Below are positions 1 to 9,091 of a stretch of DNA of 64,000 nt, piece by piece. Source of the DNA: Verrucomicrobiaceae bacterium (GTDB taxonomy: Bacteria > Verrucomicrobiota > Verrucomicrobiia > Verrucomicrobiales > Verrucomicrobiaceae); NCBI GenBank assembly GCA_947466075.1, contig CANIBP010000015.1, positions 34,351-98,350 on the forward strand, read 5' to 3'. Position 1 is the stretch's first letter; every line of letters begins with the position of its first letter. The position numbers were made by a program, and so were the translations under genes. Under the pieces are notes generated by a model. It was not told the origin of the DNA, made no database searches, and saw nothing but the letters and a program-made list of their open reading frames with translations.

Positions 1-129
1 AGCTTTGGCCTTGGCGAGGGTGGTGCGAATGCGACGATGCTCGATGAGTGAGCAGGTGAGATTCATGAGCAGCGCGTCGCGGTGATCCTGCTTGCGCTGA
101 AGTTTGACGATTTTTCTTCCGTGTTTCAT
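1..129 (-). CDS. rplQ: 50S ribosomal protein L17, N-terminal part (cut by window edge)
   Basis: The first 43 residues read [20 protein letters not shown] and continue with a stretch containing [16 protein letters not shown], the conserved start of bacterial L17, a large-subunit protein near the exit tunnel. The gene runs off the left edge, so its C-terminal two thirds are not visible. It starts 31 bases after the stop of rpoA on the same strand. This rpoA-rplQ order is the normal end of the bacterial alpha operon, so co-transcription is very likely. Confidence 0.93.
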   Translation of the reverse strand, partial: MKHGRKIVKLQRKQDHRDALLMNLTCSLIEHRRIRTTLAKAKA

Positions 130-160
130 GTCCTAAATAAGTCTTTCTTCCGGTGATTAA

Positions 161-1276
161 TTACTCCTCGTCATCGACGTCGGGGAGGTGGCTGTCCACG
201 AGCTTGGTGAAGTCGAGGGAGTCGGCTTCATCGTCGTCGCCCATGATGCTGCTGCGGGCGAGCAAGGAGACACCGCCAGGGGTGGCTTCAAGCAGCGCAG
301 GATCGAACTTCATGCCCAAGGAGAGGCCAAGCTCGGAGAGCTTTTCCTTGATCTCGGTGAGGGATTTCTTGCCGAAGTTGCGGTAGCGGAGCATTTCGCC
401 CTCGGACTTCATGGCCAACTGGCCGACGCTGGTGATGTTCGCGTTGTTGAGGCAGTTAGCGGCGCGGACGGAGAGTTCGATCTCGTTGACGCTCATGTTC
501 AGGAGTTTGCGCAGTTCGCTGTTTTCCTCGCTCTGCGCTTCTGGGGCGGCTTCGAATTCGACGGCCTTGTCGTCGTAATTGACGAAGACGTCGAGGTGAT
601 GACGCAGAATGGCGGCGGACTGGAGCAGCGCGTCATGCGGGGTGATACGGCCGTCGGTCCAGATGTCGAGCACCAGCTTGTCATAGTCGGTGTTTTGACC
701 GACGCGGGTGCTTTCCACGGCGTACTTCACGCGGGTGACGGGGCTGTAGATGGAGTCGATCGGAATCACGCCAATCGGGGTGTCGGGACGCTTGTTTTCC
801 TCCCAGGTGGAGAAACCACGGCCGACGCGGACTTCAAATTCGCACTCGAACTTGGCTTTGCGGTCGAGCGTGCAGATGACGAGGTCTTTGTTGATGACTT
901 CGTAGTGGTTGTCATCCTTGATGTCACCAGCGGTAACAGGACCTTCCTTATCAACGAGGATGGAGAGCAGACGCGGCTCCTTGGCGTCGCTGTGGTGCAG
1001 GAAGCGCACCTTTTTGAGGTTCAGTATGATCTGCACCACGTCTTCCAGCACGCCAGGGAGCGTGGTGAATTCGTGTTCCGCACCGCGGATCTTCACGGAG
1101 GTGATGGAGGCGCCTTCCAAAGAGGAGAGGAGGACGCGGCGGAGGGAGTTCCCAATGGTGTGTCCGTAACCTTTATCAAAGGGTTCGGCGATGAACTGGG
1201 CGTAGGTATCGGTGGCTGTGGCCTCGTTTTTGACAAGGCGACTAGGCATCTCGAATCGAGCAAGACGTACTGACAT
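161..1276 (-). CDS. rpoA: DNA-directed RNA polymerase subunit alpha
   Basis: 371 residues. The N-terminal domain (about 1-235) has the assembly motif GHTIGNSLRRVLLSSLEGA. The C-terminal domain (about 256-325) has SVRAANCLNNANI and FGKKSLTEIKEKL, matching the DNA- and activator-binding alpha-CTD. Beyond the usual end there is an extra tail of about 45 residues (326-371), acidic and ending in VDDEE, which common alpha subunits lack. rplQ follows 31 bases downstream. The normal upstream alpha-operon genes (rpsM, rpsK, rpsD) are absent; a DUF1553 gene lies upstream instead, so the pair must have its own promoter in 1277-1595. Confidence 0.97.
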   Translation of the reverse strand: MSVRLARFEMPSRLVKNEATATDTYAQFIAEPFDKGYGHTIGNSLRRVLLSSLEGASITSVKIRGAEHEFTTLPGVLEDVVQIILNLKKVRFLHHSDAKEPRLLSILVDKEGPVTAGDIKDDNHYEVINKDLVICTLDRKAKFECEFEVRVGRGFSTWEENKRPDTPIGVIPIDSIYSPVTRVKYAVESTRVGQNTDYDKLVLDIWTDGRITPHDALLQSAAILRHHLDVFVNYDDKAVEFEAAPEAQSEENSELRKLLNMSVNEIELSVRAANCLNNANITSVGQLAMKSEGEMLRYRNFGKKSLTEIKEKLSELGLSLGMKFDPALLEATPGGVSLLARSSIMGDDDEADSLDFTKLVDSHLPDVDDEE

Positions 1277-1595
1277 GGTGTGTGTGCTATGGCCGGGTTA
1301 CCTCCGGGCGAGAATCCTGCACATCTCGAAGAGAGGCAGGCTCGGAGACCAACGGCGAATTTAGGGGCGGACTCGCGGGGGCGTGGATAATGCCGGTCGA
1401 TCCTGGGAATGCAACCGAGAATTTGAGGCCCCAAAGGCAGCCGCAGGTTACTCCGCCTGGCTGAGCGTTTCCGAGTAGGTCTGGCCTTTGCCAGTGAGGG
1501 CGGTTCCGACGAGGGAGGGGCGATTTGTCAATATTGCTGCGAAAGCGTGAAGCGGGGTTATCCGCAGCATCGAAAGGCAGGAGTGCCTTTCGTAC
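1277..1595. other. Intergenic region upstream of rpoA
   Basis: 319 bases without a convincing gene. It should hold the rpoA promoter and leader. A perfect TTGACA lies on the minus strand at 1531-1526, but no matching -10 box sits at the usual spacing. At its right end (1571-1596) lies a REP-like palindrome that touches the stop codon of the next gene. No tRNA, ncRNA or conserved leader was recognised. Confidence 0.5.
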
Positions 1596-1596
1596 T
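1571..1596 (-). repeat. REP-like palindrome, variant stem
   Basis: On the minus strand it reads AGTACGA, then a stem half, the loop ACTCCT and the complementary half ending in CCTTTCG. The head and loop are the same as in the copies at 11211, 11281 and 30310, but both stem halves differ and still pair. It begins on the last base of the stop codon of the DUF1553 gene at 1596-3983, so it could also help end that transcript. Confidence 0.6.
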
Positions 1597-3983
1597 TATT
1601 CTCGTGTGATGGTTTCGTCGAGATTGAGCATGACGCGTGCGAGAGACTGCCAGCATTGAGCTTCGGGAGCTTTGGTAGCGCGTTCGGCCTGCAACAACCG
1701 GGTCATGGACTGGCGTTCTTGGGCGATGGGAGAGCGGGAGACGCAGAGCTGGAAGGCGTGGGTGATGCGGGCTTCATCGGTTTTGGCTTCTTTGATCAAG
1801 CGTGCGGCGAGAGCCTGGGCGAACTCAACGTAGGCGCTGTCGTTGAGCAGTGTGAGTGCTTGGAGCGGGGTGTTGCTGCGGATGCGGCGGGTGCAGGTGC
1901 TAAAGCCATCGGGGGCATCGAAAACGCTGAGTGAAGGTGGTGGAGTGGCGCGGAAGATGAAGGTGTAGATGCCACGGCGGTAGCGATCAGCCCCTTTGCT
2001 GACGGGCCAGGCACGCTTGACCTGCCCCAAGGACATGACGCCTTCGGGAATGGGGGGATAGACGGGGGCACCGCCCATTTTGAGCGAGAGCAGGCCGCTG
2101 GTGGCGAGGGCGACATCGCGCACGACTTCGGCATCAAGGCGGAGGCGGTTTTGACGCCAGAGGAGGTAGTTGTTGGGATCGACTTGATCAGGAGATAACG
2201 AAGGTGACGCTGATGGATCTGAAGCGGAGCCTTTGTTGGCTCTTGTTGAAGAAGATTGCTGATAGGTGGTGCTGGTGACGATGAGTTGGTGGAGATGCTT
2301 GAGGCTCCAGCCGTGCTCCATGAAATCGACAGCGAGCCAGTCGAGGAGTTCGGGGTGCGTGGGCAGGCGGCCCATGGTGCCGAAGTCGTTTTCCGTCTCG
2401 ACGATGCCGCGACCGAAGTACTGCTGCCAGACGCGGTTGACGAGGACGCGGGCGGTTAGGGGATTGCGGCGGTCGATGAGCCACCGCGCAAGGGCGAGAC
2501 GATCGCTCTTGGTGTTTTCGGGCAATGCATGCAGCACGTTGAGCACGCCGGGTTGAACTTCGTCTGATGGGCGGGTGAAATCGCCTTTGATGAAGAGCGT
2601 GGTTTTGCGCGGCTGCGGCAACTCCTTCATCACGAGCGTAGTGGTGCCATTGGTAAAGATGTTATCGAGTTCGAGGTGGCGGTCGTAGAGCGGATTGAAG
2701 ACGGAGTCCGCCGTGCCGGTCATGGCTTTGAAAAGGATGCGTTGATCGGCGGCGCTGCGTTTGGCGGCGGGTTTGGCGATGGATTTGAGCGCATCGGCGG
2801 GAAGAAGTTTTTTGGATTTGTCGCCAAGAGTGGTTTCCCATTCCAACAGCGTGGTGTTGCGCTCCTTGATGTGGGCGTCGATCTGTTTGAGCACCTGATG
2901 GTGCTCGGTCTTTAGCTTGTCGAGATCCTGACCGGGGTTGGGGACGGGCAGAGTGGGTTCGTCCTGGTTGTTGAGGAAGGCGAAGAACTGATAGTACTCG
3001 CGCTGGCTGATGGGATCGAACTTGTGGTCATGACACTGCGCGCAGCCGATGGTGAGACCGAGCCAGACGGTGCCGGTGGTGGCGACGCGGTCAAAGACGC
3101 TCTCAATGCGGAACTGTTCTTTGTCGATACCGCCCTCCTGATTGATCTGTGTGTTGCGATGGAAGCCGGTGGCGATGAGTTGATCGCGCGAAGGTTTAGA
3201 CAGCATGTCGCCAGCGAGTTGTTCGAGCGTGAACTGGTCGAAGGGCTTGTCACTGTTCAGCGCATTGACGACCCAATCACGGTATGGCCATATGCTGCGC
3301 GGGGCGTCGATGCTGTAGCCGTTGCTGTCGCCGTAGCGTGCCTGATCGAGCCACCAGCGGCCCCAGCGCTCGCCGTAGTGTTTGGAGGCGAGGAGGCTGG
3401 ATGCTAGACTCTTGATGCTCGATGCTGGGTTCTTGAGGAAGGCGGCGACCTCGGCGGGAGTCGGCGGCAGGCCGGTGAGATCGAGATGAAGGCGGCGGAT
3501 GAGAGTTTCGCGCGATGCTGGAGGCGATGGCGTGAGACCAGCTTCGGCAAGACTGGCGTGAATGAAGGCATCGATGGGATGGGTGGGGCCGTTTTGAGGC
3601 AACGACGCTTTCAATGGAGCAATGAAGGCCCAGTGGCGGTCATCACTCGGAGTTTCATCAGCGGGAGCTTTGGCTCCTTCGGCGATCCATTGCCGGATGA
3701 GGGCGATCTGTGCGGAATCAAGCGGGCCGCGCTTGTAGGGCATCTGCGGGATCTCGGCGTGAGTGCCTGAGATGACTTGAACGAGAAGTTCGGGCAGAGC
3801 GGAGCCGCGTTTGCCGCCGGTGCGGGCTGCTGCGGCATTATCGAGCCGGAGTTGGGACTTCTGGGTAGTGGCACCGTGGCATTTCACGCATTGCTGTTGG
3901 ATCAAGGGCTTGATCTGCGTGGTGTAATCCACCGCCGCAGAAGCGGTGGCGGTCAAAAGAATGGGAAGAAGGCGATTGAGCAT
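1596..3983 (-). CDS. PSCyt1/DUF1549/DUF1553 protein (exported cytochrome-type protein)
   Basis: 795 residues with a signal peptide (about 1-17). The PSCyt1 haem site is C32-V-K-C35-H36. The DUF1549 domain (about 135-340) carries a second C314-A-Q-C-H followed by DHKFDP, the family signature. DUF1553 covers roughly 505-760 with RVWQQYFGRGIVETENDFG. The architecture is typical of planctomycete and verrucomicrobial exported proteins, often paired with DUF1501 proteins; their reaction is not established, though redox or polymer-degrading roles are suspected. Unlike the other two copies in this window it has no DUF1501 neighbour. Iterated GATGCT words occur inside the DUF1549 part at 3398-3433. 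Confidence 0.9.
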   Translation of the reverse strand: MLNRLLPILLTATASAAVDYTTQIKPLIQQQCVKCHGATTQKSQLRLDNAAAARTGGKRGSALPELLVQVISGTHAEIPQMPYKRGPLDSAQIALIRQWIAEGAKAPADETPSDDRHWAFIAPLKASLPQNGPTHPIDAFIHASLAEAGLTPSPPASRETLIRRLHLDLTGLPPTPAEVAAFLKNPASSIKSLASSLLASKHYGERWGRWWLDQARYGDSNGYSIDAPRSIWPYRDWVVNALNSDKPFDQFTLEQLAGDMLSKPSRDQLIATGFHRNTQINQEGGIDKEQFRIESVFDRVATTGTVWLGLTIGCAQCHDHKFDPISQREYYQFFAFLNNQDEPTLPVPNPGQDLDKLKTEHHQVLKQIDAHIKERNTTLLEWETTLGDKSKKLLPADALKSIAKPAAKRSAADQRILFKAMTGTADSVFNPLYDRHLELDNIFTNGTTTLVMKELPQPRKTTLFIKGDFTRPSDEVQPGVLNVLHALPENTKSDRLALARWLIDRRNPLTARVLVNRVWQQYFGRGIVETENDFGTMGRLPTHPELLDWLAVDFMEHGWSLKHLHQLIVTSTTYQQSSSTRANKGSASDPSASPSLSPDQVDPNNYLLWRQNRLRLDAEVVRDVALATSGLLSLKMGGAPVYPPIPEGVMSLGQVKRAWPVSKGADRYRRGIYTFIFRATPPPSLSVFDAPDGFSTCTRRIRSNTPLQALTLLNDSAYVEFAQALAARLIKEAKTDEARITHAFQLCVSRSPIAQERQSMTRLLQAERATKAPEAQCWQSLARVMLNLDETITRE

Positions 3984-4040
3984 GCGGTGGCGTTAACAAC
4001 AAACGAGTCGCGGGGTGCCCGAGCTTTCGAGTTGGGGAAT

Positions 4041-4076
4041 AAAAAACGCCGCACTCGCGCGGGGCGGGTGCGGCGT
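4041..4076 (-). terminator. Rho-independent terminator of the EF-hand gene
   Basis: On the minus strand a perfect 9-bp stem, ACGCCGCAC and GTGCGGCGT, encloses a GC-rich loop of 13 bases and is followed directly by a run of T. It lies 27 bases after the stop codon of the EF-hand gene and before the DUF1553 gene, so it should separate these two units. Confidence 0.85.
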
Positions 4077-4102
4077 GGTGACTGTAAGTCAGCGGGTAGC
4101 GA

Positions 4103-4411
4103 TTATTTCGCGTCCTTCTTTTTCTTTGGGGTCATTTCTTCCAAGGTGAGGGAGCCGTCCTTGTCCTTGTCCATCTTGCCGAAGCGCTCACCGGCCTTGG
4201 CTTCGTCTTTCTTAGCACCAGGGGAGGCCATGAATTCTTCCTTGGAGACCTTGCCGTCTGTGTTCTTGTCGAGGGCCTTCATCATCGCTTCAGGGCTCGG
4301 AGGAGCTTTTTTGCCAGCTTCAGCGGCGGGCTTTTTTGGAGCATCACCATCGGCGGCGTTGAGGGTTGCAGCGAGGGCGAGGATGGAGAGGATCGAGGTG
4401 ATCGCTTTCAT
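4103..4411 (-). CDS. Small secreted EF-hand protein
   Basis: 102 residues. A signal peptide (MKAITSILSILALAATLNAA) is followed by a Lys/Pro/Ala-rich linker and two EF-hand loops, DKNTDGKVSKEE and DKDKDGSLTLEE, with the expected D-x-D-x-D-G spacing for calcium. The tail is lysine-rich (TPKKKKDAK). Small exported EF-hand proteins are common in Verrucomicrobia and Planctomycetes; they may buffer calcium or bind partners, but no specific role is known. It looks monocistronic: a strong terminator follows and PhoH ends 147 bases upstream. Confidence 0.85.
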   Translation of the reverse strand: MKAITSILSILALAATLNAADGDAPKKPAAEAGKKAPPSPEAMMKALDKNTDGKVSKEEFMASPGAKKDEAKAGERFGKMDKDKDGSLTLEEMTPKKKKDAK

Positions 4412-4558
4412 AATGTATTTGGTCGATTTGGTTTAATGAGGCGCGGGTTTTTGGGGGATCCAAGTCTGCGCGTGCCGTGTTAAACGAGGAGCCCCCCAAT
4501 CCGTTTCAATAAATCGTGAAGGATTTTTTCGATCGTGAATTTCCACAACTAGCACGGT

Positions 4559-6106
4559 TCACAGCAGGCGTGCGCCAGCCTCGGCCAGCGGGCTGCGCTC
4601 GCCTTTGACCAGCGGAACATGCGCGGCAAAAGGTTGGCCGCGCATGCGCTGGCGGGTGTACACGAGGCCGTTGCTGCGGCTGTCCACGTAGGGATTGTCG
4701 ATCTGCGCCGGATCGCCGACGAGGACGAGCTTGGAACCGCGCGACATGCGGGTGACGATGGTTTTGGCCTCCAGCGGGGTGAGTTGCTGCGCTTCATCAA
4801 GCACAAAGAAGCGATCTGGAATGCTGCGGCCACGGATGTAGCACAGCGCTTCGATTTCGATGACGCCCTGCTGGATGAGCGGGTCATACGGCGCTGCGGG
4901 GGCGGTGATTTGCTGCTGCGGCTCGGGCATGAAGCGGTTCTTTTTGCGTGCTGGTCCCTGCTGCGTGCCTTCCATCGGCCGCATGAGCAGATCGAGCGCG
5001 TCATACACGGGCTGGAGCCAAGGACGCATTTTTTCCTGCAACGAACCGGGCAGGAAACCGACAGTCTGCCCCATCGCCACGATTGGACGACTTACCGTGA
5101 GGCCGTGGTAGGTGCGGTTAAACACCTGCTGCAAGGCAGCGGCGACAGCGAGCAGTGTTTTGCCCGTGCCCGCCTGACCATAGCAGGTGACGAGACTGAT
5201 CTCAGGATCAAGCAGTGCATCGAGAAAGCAGGCTTGGCCGAGATTCATCGGCTTGATGGCACGACCTTGTCCGACCTTGATCGACTCGGGCGTGTGGTGC
5301 AGGCGAACGAATTCGCCTTGGGCACTGAGCTTGGCAGGCATGGTCGCTTTGTCCCCTGCGGAAAGTAGAGCGTAATCATTCACGACCATGCCGACGAGGC
5401 GGTTTTCCGGCACGGTGAGACGTCCGCTGCTGGCAAAGCGCTGCAATTCATGCTGACTGACTTCAACGCGTGCGATGTCGAAGTTTGCCACTTCGCGCGG
5501 CTCCACCTTGTCATGCAGGTAGTCCTCGCACTCGATACCAACGGCACGTGCTTTGAGCTGCATGTTGAGGTCTTTGCTGACGAGAATGACCGGTGGCGAG
5601 ACCTGCTCGCGCAGCCAGAGCGTGCAGGCGAGGATGCGGTGGTCGGCTTTTTCCAAAGCGGGGAAGATGCGTTGGAATTCCAGCACGCTGGGGACTTCGC
5701 AGGCGACATCGGGGTCATAAACCACCACACGAATGCTGCCGCCACCATCAGTGGGTACTCCCGTGGTCACGGAGGCGCCTTTGTTGGAAAAGATCTTCAT
5801 CAATGCGCGATGCACCTCACGTGCATTGGCACCGCGTTCGGTCATTTCGTTTTTGAAGCGGTCCAGTTCGCTGAGCACATCCACCGGGATGCAGATGTGA
5901 TGCTCGGCAAAGCGATGAATGCAGGCCGGATCGTGGAGCAGGACGTTGGTGTCGAGAACGAAGGTCTTGGTGCCTACGGGAGTGACGGGGCGGCGGCGGC
6001 GGGTGGGGGTAGAAGAGGTAGAATTCACAGAAGAGGGACCAGAATCAGACGTGCGGGGGGAAATGAGGGTAGGGGCTAAGGATGCAGGATGGTCGTCGCG
6101 GTCCAT
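4559..6106 (-). CDS. PIN domain-PhoH family ATPase (PhoH2/YlaK type)
   Basis: 515 residues. A low-complexity N-terminus (1-45, rich in Ser/Thr/Pro/Arg) precedes a PIN nuclease domain (about 46-195) with VLDTNVLLHD and acidic residues in KADHR and VSKDL. The PhoH domain (about 285-515) has Walker A GQAGTGKT (310-317), SRPIVAMGQTVGFLPG and Walker B FFVLDEAQQ. PIN-PhoH proteins of this kind are described as RNA helicase/ribonucleases, so an RNA-processing role in the cytoplasm is likely. The start gives the longest reading; the conserved part begins near residue 46, so a later start cannot be excluded. Confidence 0.92.
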   Translation of the reverse strand: MDRDDHPASLAPTLISPRTSDSGPSSVNSTSSTPTRRRRPVTPVGTKTFVLDTNVLLHDPACIHRFAEHHICIPVDVLSELDRFKNEMTERGANAREVHRALMKIFSNKGASVTTGVPTDGGGSIRVVVYDPDVACEVPSVLEFQRIFPALEKADHRILACTLWLREQVSPPVILVSKDLNMQLKARAVGIECEDYLHDKVEPREVANFDIARVEVSQHELQRFASSGRLTVPENRLVGMVVNDYALLSAGDKATMPAKLSAQGEFVRLHHTPESIKVGQGRAIKPMNLGQACFLDALLDPEISLVTCYGQAGTGKTLLAVAAALQQVFNRTYHGLTVSRPIVAMGQTVGFLPGSLQEKMRPWLQPVYDALDLLMRPMEGTQQGPARKKNRFMPEPQQQITAPAAPYDPLIQQGVIEIEALCYIRGRSIPDRFFVLDEAQQLTPLEAKTIVTRMSRGSKLVLVGDPAQIDNPYVDSRSNGLVYTRQRMRGQPFAAHVPLVKGERSPLAEAGARLL

Positions 6107-6323
6107 GATGGTTCAGTGGTTTGTGTGGTTGGCTGCCTTGAAGTGGTGGGGACGGCTGTTCTTTGGCGCATGGGAAGTGCCAAGCCTACCGATCCCTGAA
6201 TGTGATTTTTTGAATGAATCACGGTAATTGCTAGAGGTTGTCAGAGCGTTGATGCGCTGGCAAGAAATTATTCACATTGTGGAGGTTTATTCACAATGAC
6301 TGGCGCTACGGCTCCGAAATGGT

Positions 6324-6800
6324 TCAAAAAGGCACCTCAAAATACTCCAGCGCCCATTCACGCATGTAGCGCACGCGGTTGGGGACAAAGCGGTAAATAA
6401 TGAGCTCTGGATTGTCGATGCTGCCGAGGTAGGCACGCAGCAGTGGGCTGGCAGCCCAGATTTCCTCCAGCAGCGGGCGTTCGGTGACGATCTCGGCCTG
6501 GGCGGTGATGCGCACCTGATGGTGATCGTCGTCGGTGTAGCAGAGTTCGGCCTTGGGATTTGCATCCAACTCATGCGTCTTACCGTAGCGGCGCAAATTG
6601 GCGACATAAATGACGAAGCCGTCGGTGCGCACGGGCGAAACAGGGCGCAGGCGCGGCTGGTCGCCATCCATCGTGGCGAGCATGGGAAACTTTGCCGCCT
6701 GCATCGTGGCGCGGGCAAGCTGGTGAAGTTCAGCGGGATCGACAGGCTGGGGCAGCGGTTTAGACATGAGTGAAGGTGATACGTGAAGATTGGCTGTCAT
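6324..6800 (-). CDS. Pyridoxamine 5'-phosphate oxidase-related FMN-binding protein
   Basis: 158 residues with the split-barrel flavin fold: KFPMLATMDGDQPRLRPVSP, then FVIYVANLRRYGKTHELDAN and AELCYTDDDHHQVRITAQAE. This matches the general-stress/pyridoxamine-oxidase-like family that binds FMN or F420; it is shorter than PdxH and unlikely to make PLP. The start at 6800 is favoured because AGGA lies 6 bases upstream; the alternative MSKPLPQ start 33 bases downstream has no such site. Substrate unknown. Confidence 0.8.
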   Translation of the reverse strand: MTANLHVSPSLMSKPLPQPVDPAELHQLARATMQAAKFPMLATMDGDQPRLRPVSPVRTDGFVIYVANLRRYGKTHELDANPKAELCYTDDDHHQVRITAQAEIVTERPLLEEIWAASPLLRAYLGSIDNPELIIYRFVPNRVRYMREWALEYFEVPF

Positions 6801-6849
6801 CGATCATCCTGGCATTTTTGATGTTTCCAAATCGTCTTAAGCCGCTACG

Positions 6850-8136
6850 ATGCGCGACTTCCTCCCGATGAAGAACCTGCCAACCGCTTTTCAGCGCAAT
6901 GTGATGTGGACCGCCGTGACGGCGTTGTCACTCTATATGATCGGCTGGCTCGCGGTGGACCTGATTGAGCGTATTACGAAGGTGATGGCCTTCCTGCAGC
7001 CTATCTTAGTGCCGTTCGCTGTTGCTGGAGTGCTGGCCTACCTGCTCGAGCCGGGTGTGGAATGGCTGGAACGCCGAGGTTTGAATCGCCAACGCTCAGT
7101 GCTGCTGGCCTTTGCGGTGTTTACGCTCGCTATCGGCGGTCTCGGTTGGTGGATCATTGTGAAGCTGGACGATCCTGCCAAGAACCTTTCCCACCGCGTG
7201 CCGGTCTATTTAGCGAAGGCTCAGCAGGCCGTGATCGACCTCTCGGCCAATGTCGAAAAGGATTGGGGAATAACGTTACCTATACATTCGCCAGCAGCCG
7301 AATCCCCAGCGAACGCGTCATCTTCAGTTTCTGCTGCGCCAGCAAGCGCCGATGCGCCTGATTATGATCTCCAGGCTCTTCTGCGGTTTGATTGGGTCAA
7401 AACCACTCTACCCAAGATTCCAGGCATCGTATGGGGCTTCATCCGATCTAGTGTTGGCGGCTTCCTTGGTATTTTCGGGTTCATGCTCTCCTTCATCATC
7501 GTGCCGCTCTACTTATATTACTTCCTCATCGAGAGCGCCAAGATTCAGTCTCAATGGGCAGATTACCTGCCGCTGAGAGCCTCGGCCTTCAAAGACGAAG
7601 TCGTCAGTTGCCTCAACGAGATCAACAGCTACCTCGTCGCCTTCTTTCGTGGTCAGCTTTTTGTCAGTGTGATCAACGGCATCGCTACAGGTATAGGTCT
7701 CGTGATCGTGGGCTTGGACTTCGGCCTGCTCATCGGTCTGGCATTGTGCGTGGCGGGCATCATTCCGTATCTTGGCATTGCCTTGTGCTGGGTGCCGGCG
7801 GTGATCATTGCGGCGGTGCAAGGCGGTAGTGCCCTTGTGCCGGGTGATCCGTGGTGGGTCATGCCGCTGGTCGTATCCGGCGTGTTCGCACTGGTGCAGC
7901 AAATTGACGCGCTACTCATCACGCCGCGCATCGTCGGCGAGGCCGTTGGTCTGCATCCGATGACAGTGATCGCTTCCGTGCTCGTCTGGGGGTTGCTCTT
8001 GGGAGGCCTGCTTGGCGCCATCCTCGCCGTGCCACTCACTGCTTCGGTGAAGGTGTTATTTCAACGGTATGTCTGGCGTGCACGCATCGCGCCGCAGACG
8101 GTAGGTGGAGCTAGGATGGAGGAGTCGCCATGCTAA
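6850..8136 (+). CDS. AI-2E family transporter-like membrane protein
   Basis: 428 residues, mostly hydrophobic, with paired N-terminal membrane segments (about 20-85), a soluble insert rich in Ala/Ser/Pro (about 140-185), and a C-terminal bundle with the family-typical PYLGIALCWVPAVIIA and ITPRIVGEAVGLHPMTVI. The family (PF01594) includes the putative AI-2 exporter TqsA, permeases and sodium/proton antiporters, so the substrate cannot be told from sequence. The start ATG at 6850 has a second in-frame ATG at 6868. It overlaps the next gene by 7 bases, suggesting translational coupling. Confidence 0.88.
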   Translation: MRDFLPMKNLPTAFQRNVMWTAVTALSLYMIGWLAVDLIERITKVMAFLQPILVPFAVAGVLAYLLEPGVEWLERRGLNRQRSVLLAFAVFTLAIGGLGWWIIVKLDDPAKNLSHRVPVYLAKAQQAVIDLSANVEKDWGITLPIHSPAAESPANASSSVSAAPASADAPDYDLQALLRFDWVKTTLPKIPGIVWGFIRSSVGGFLGIFGFMLSFIIVPLYLYYFLIESAKIQSQWADYLPLRASAFKDEVVSCLNEINSYLVAFFRGQLFVSVINGIATGIGLVIVGLDFGLLIGLALCVAGIIPYLGIALCWVPAVIIAAVQGGSALVPGDPWWVMPLVVSGVFALVQQIDALLITPRIVGEAVGLHPMTVIASVLVWGLLLGGLLGAILAVPLTASVKVLFQRYVWRARIAPQTVGGARMEESPC

Positions 8137-8702
8137 CAACGTCACGCAATCATGGTGTAATTCACGCCGGCCACGAAAGCAGCAAACCTTCGCGTGGTGT
8201 GTTGGGCTTCATGATGTCTTGTTTAGCCAGCGTCATCATGCTGCGGGTGCTGTTGATTCTGTTCCAAGATAACAAACTCTCTGAGCACAATAAGCTGGTC
8301 GCTGCTGGCCTCTCAGTGGTGTGTTGTTTACTCTTTTATCTGGGGACGACGTTGTTCTTCTCATTCATCACTGGCTATTCGCGCAAGCTCTCGATCAGCA
8401 AGGGCGGAATCCAATATGGTGCCGTGTATTTCAATTGGCCTCAAGTTAGGGTAATCGGTGCAAACATGAAACGTGGCTGTTTTCAGGTTCATATCGTTCT
8501 CAAACGTGGCTGGTTCGCGAATCGTTGGCTGGTGACCGACGACGGTATGAGTCGGGAGATGTCGGAAGCGTTTATCGAAGCATTGCAAAAGCAAATCCTG
8601 CCACATTACCCAGAACTGGTAATCGACGAATTGCCTTCACTGCACCAGACCTCTACCGTTACCGAATCTGTGAGCACTGCGGATGTCAAAAAGGCCGCCT
8701 GA
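8130..8702 (+). CDS. Unrecognised membrane protein
   Basis: 190 residues. Two hydrophobic segments (about 24-48 and 54-80) precede a soluble domain of about 100 residues with GIQYGAVYFNWPQVRVIG and LKRGWFANRWLVT. No family was recognised; the layout resembles small PH-like membrane proteins, but this is only a resemblance. Its start lies inside the end of the AI-2E gene (7-base overlap) and crcB begins 6 bases after it, so the three genes look like one operon. Base composition is less GC-rich than in its neighbours. Confidence 0.7.
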   Translation: MLTTSRNHGVIHAGHESSKPSRGVLGFMMSCLASVIMLRVLLILFQDNKLSEHNKLVAAGLSVVCCLLFYLGTTLFFSFITGYSRKLSISKGGIQYGAVYFNWPQVRVIGANMKRGCFQVHIVLKRGWFANRWLVTDDGMSREMSEAFIEALQKQILPHYPELVIDELPSLHQTSTVTESVSTADVKKAA

Positions 8703-8708
8703 CACGCC

Positions 8709-9086
8709 ATGCGCAATGTCCTCCTCGTCTTTCTCGGCGGCGGCATCGGATCGGTGCTGCGTTATCTCACCGTGAGCTATGCAGCGCGGTTGTTGCCTAA
8801 GGCGGTGTTCCCATGGGGCGTCTTTGCCGCGAACATCACGGGCAGCTTCATCCTTGGTTTTCTGTTTGCCCTGCCAGCGATGAAGGAAAAAAGTAGCGGT
8901 CCTTGGTTATTTGCCGCCACGGGCATTCTTGGCGGCTACACTACCTTTTCAACGCTCTCCAATGATTCATGGCTGCTACTGCTCAACCAACATTCATGGC
9001 TAGCGCTGCTCAATGCTTTTGGCAGCATCCTGCTCGGCCTTACCGCTGCCGCTCTGGGCTGGCTGGCTGGCAGCAAATGCGCCTGA
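8709..9086 (+). CDS. crcB: Fluoride ion channel CrcB/Fluc
   Basis: 125 residues with four membrane segments. Family motifs are GGGIGSVLRYL (about 10-20), N42-I-T-G-S-F-I-L-G in the pore helix, and GILGGYTTFSTLSNDSW (72-88), which carries the central sodium site and the Phe-box. Fluc proteins form dual-topology dimers that let fluoride leave the cytoplasm. A single gene is present, so a homodimer is expected. No fluoride riboswitch can sit directly in front of it because the preceding gene ends 6 bases upstream. Confidence 0.95.
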   Translation: MRNVLLVFLGGGIGSVLRYLTVSYAARLLPKAVFPWGVFAANITGSFILGFLFALPAMKEKSSGPWLFAATGILGGYTTFSTLSNDSWLLLLNQHSWLALLNAFGSILLGLTAAALGWLAGSKCA

Positions 9087-9091
9087 TCAAA

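Noticed and set aside
188..1273. Long open frame of 361 codons opposite rpoA
   Set aside because: It is the mirror of the GC-rich rpoA coding strand and its product matches nothing, while rpoA is certain.
1503..1531. TTGACA box upstream of rpoA as a sigma-70 promoter
   Set aside because: The expected -10 position on the minus strand reads CGGAAC, far from TATAAT, so the box may be chance.
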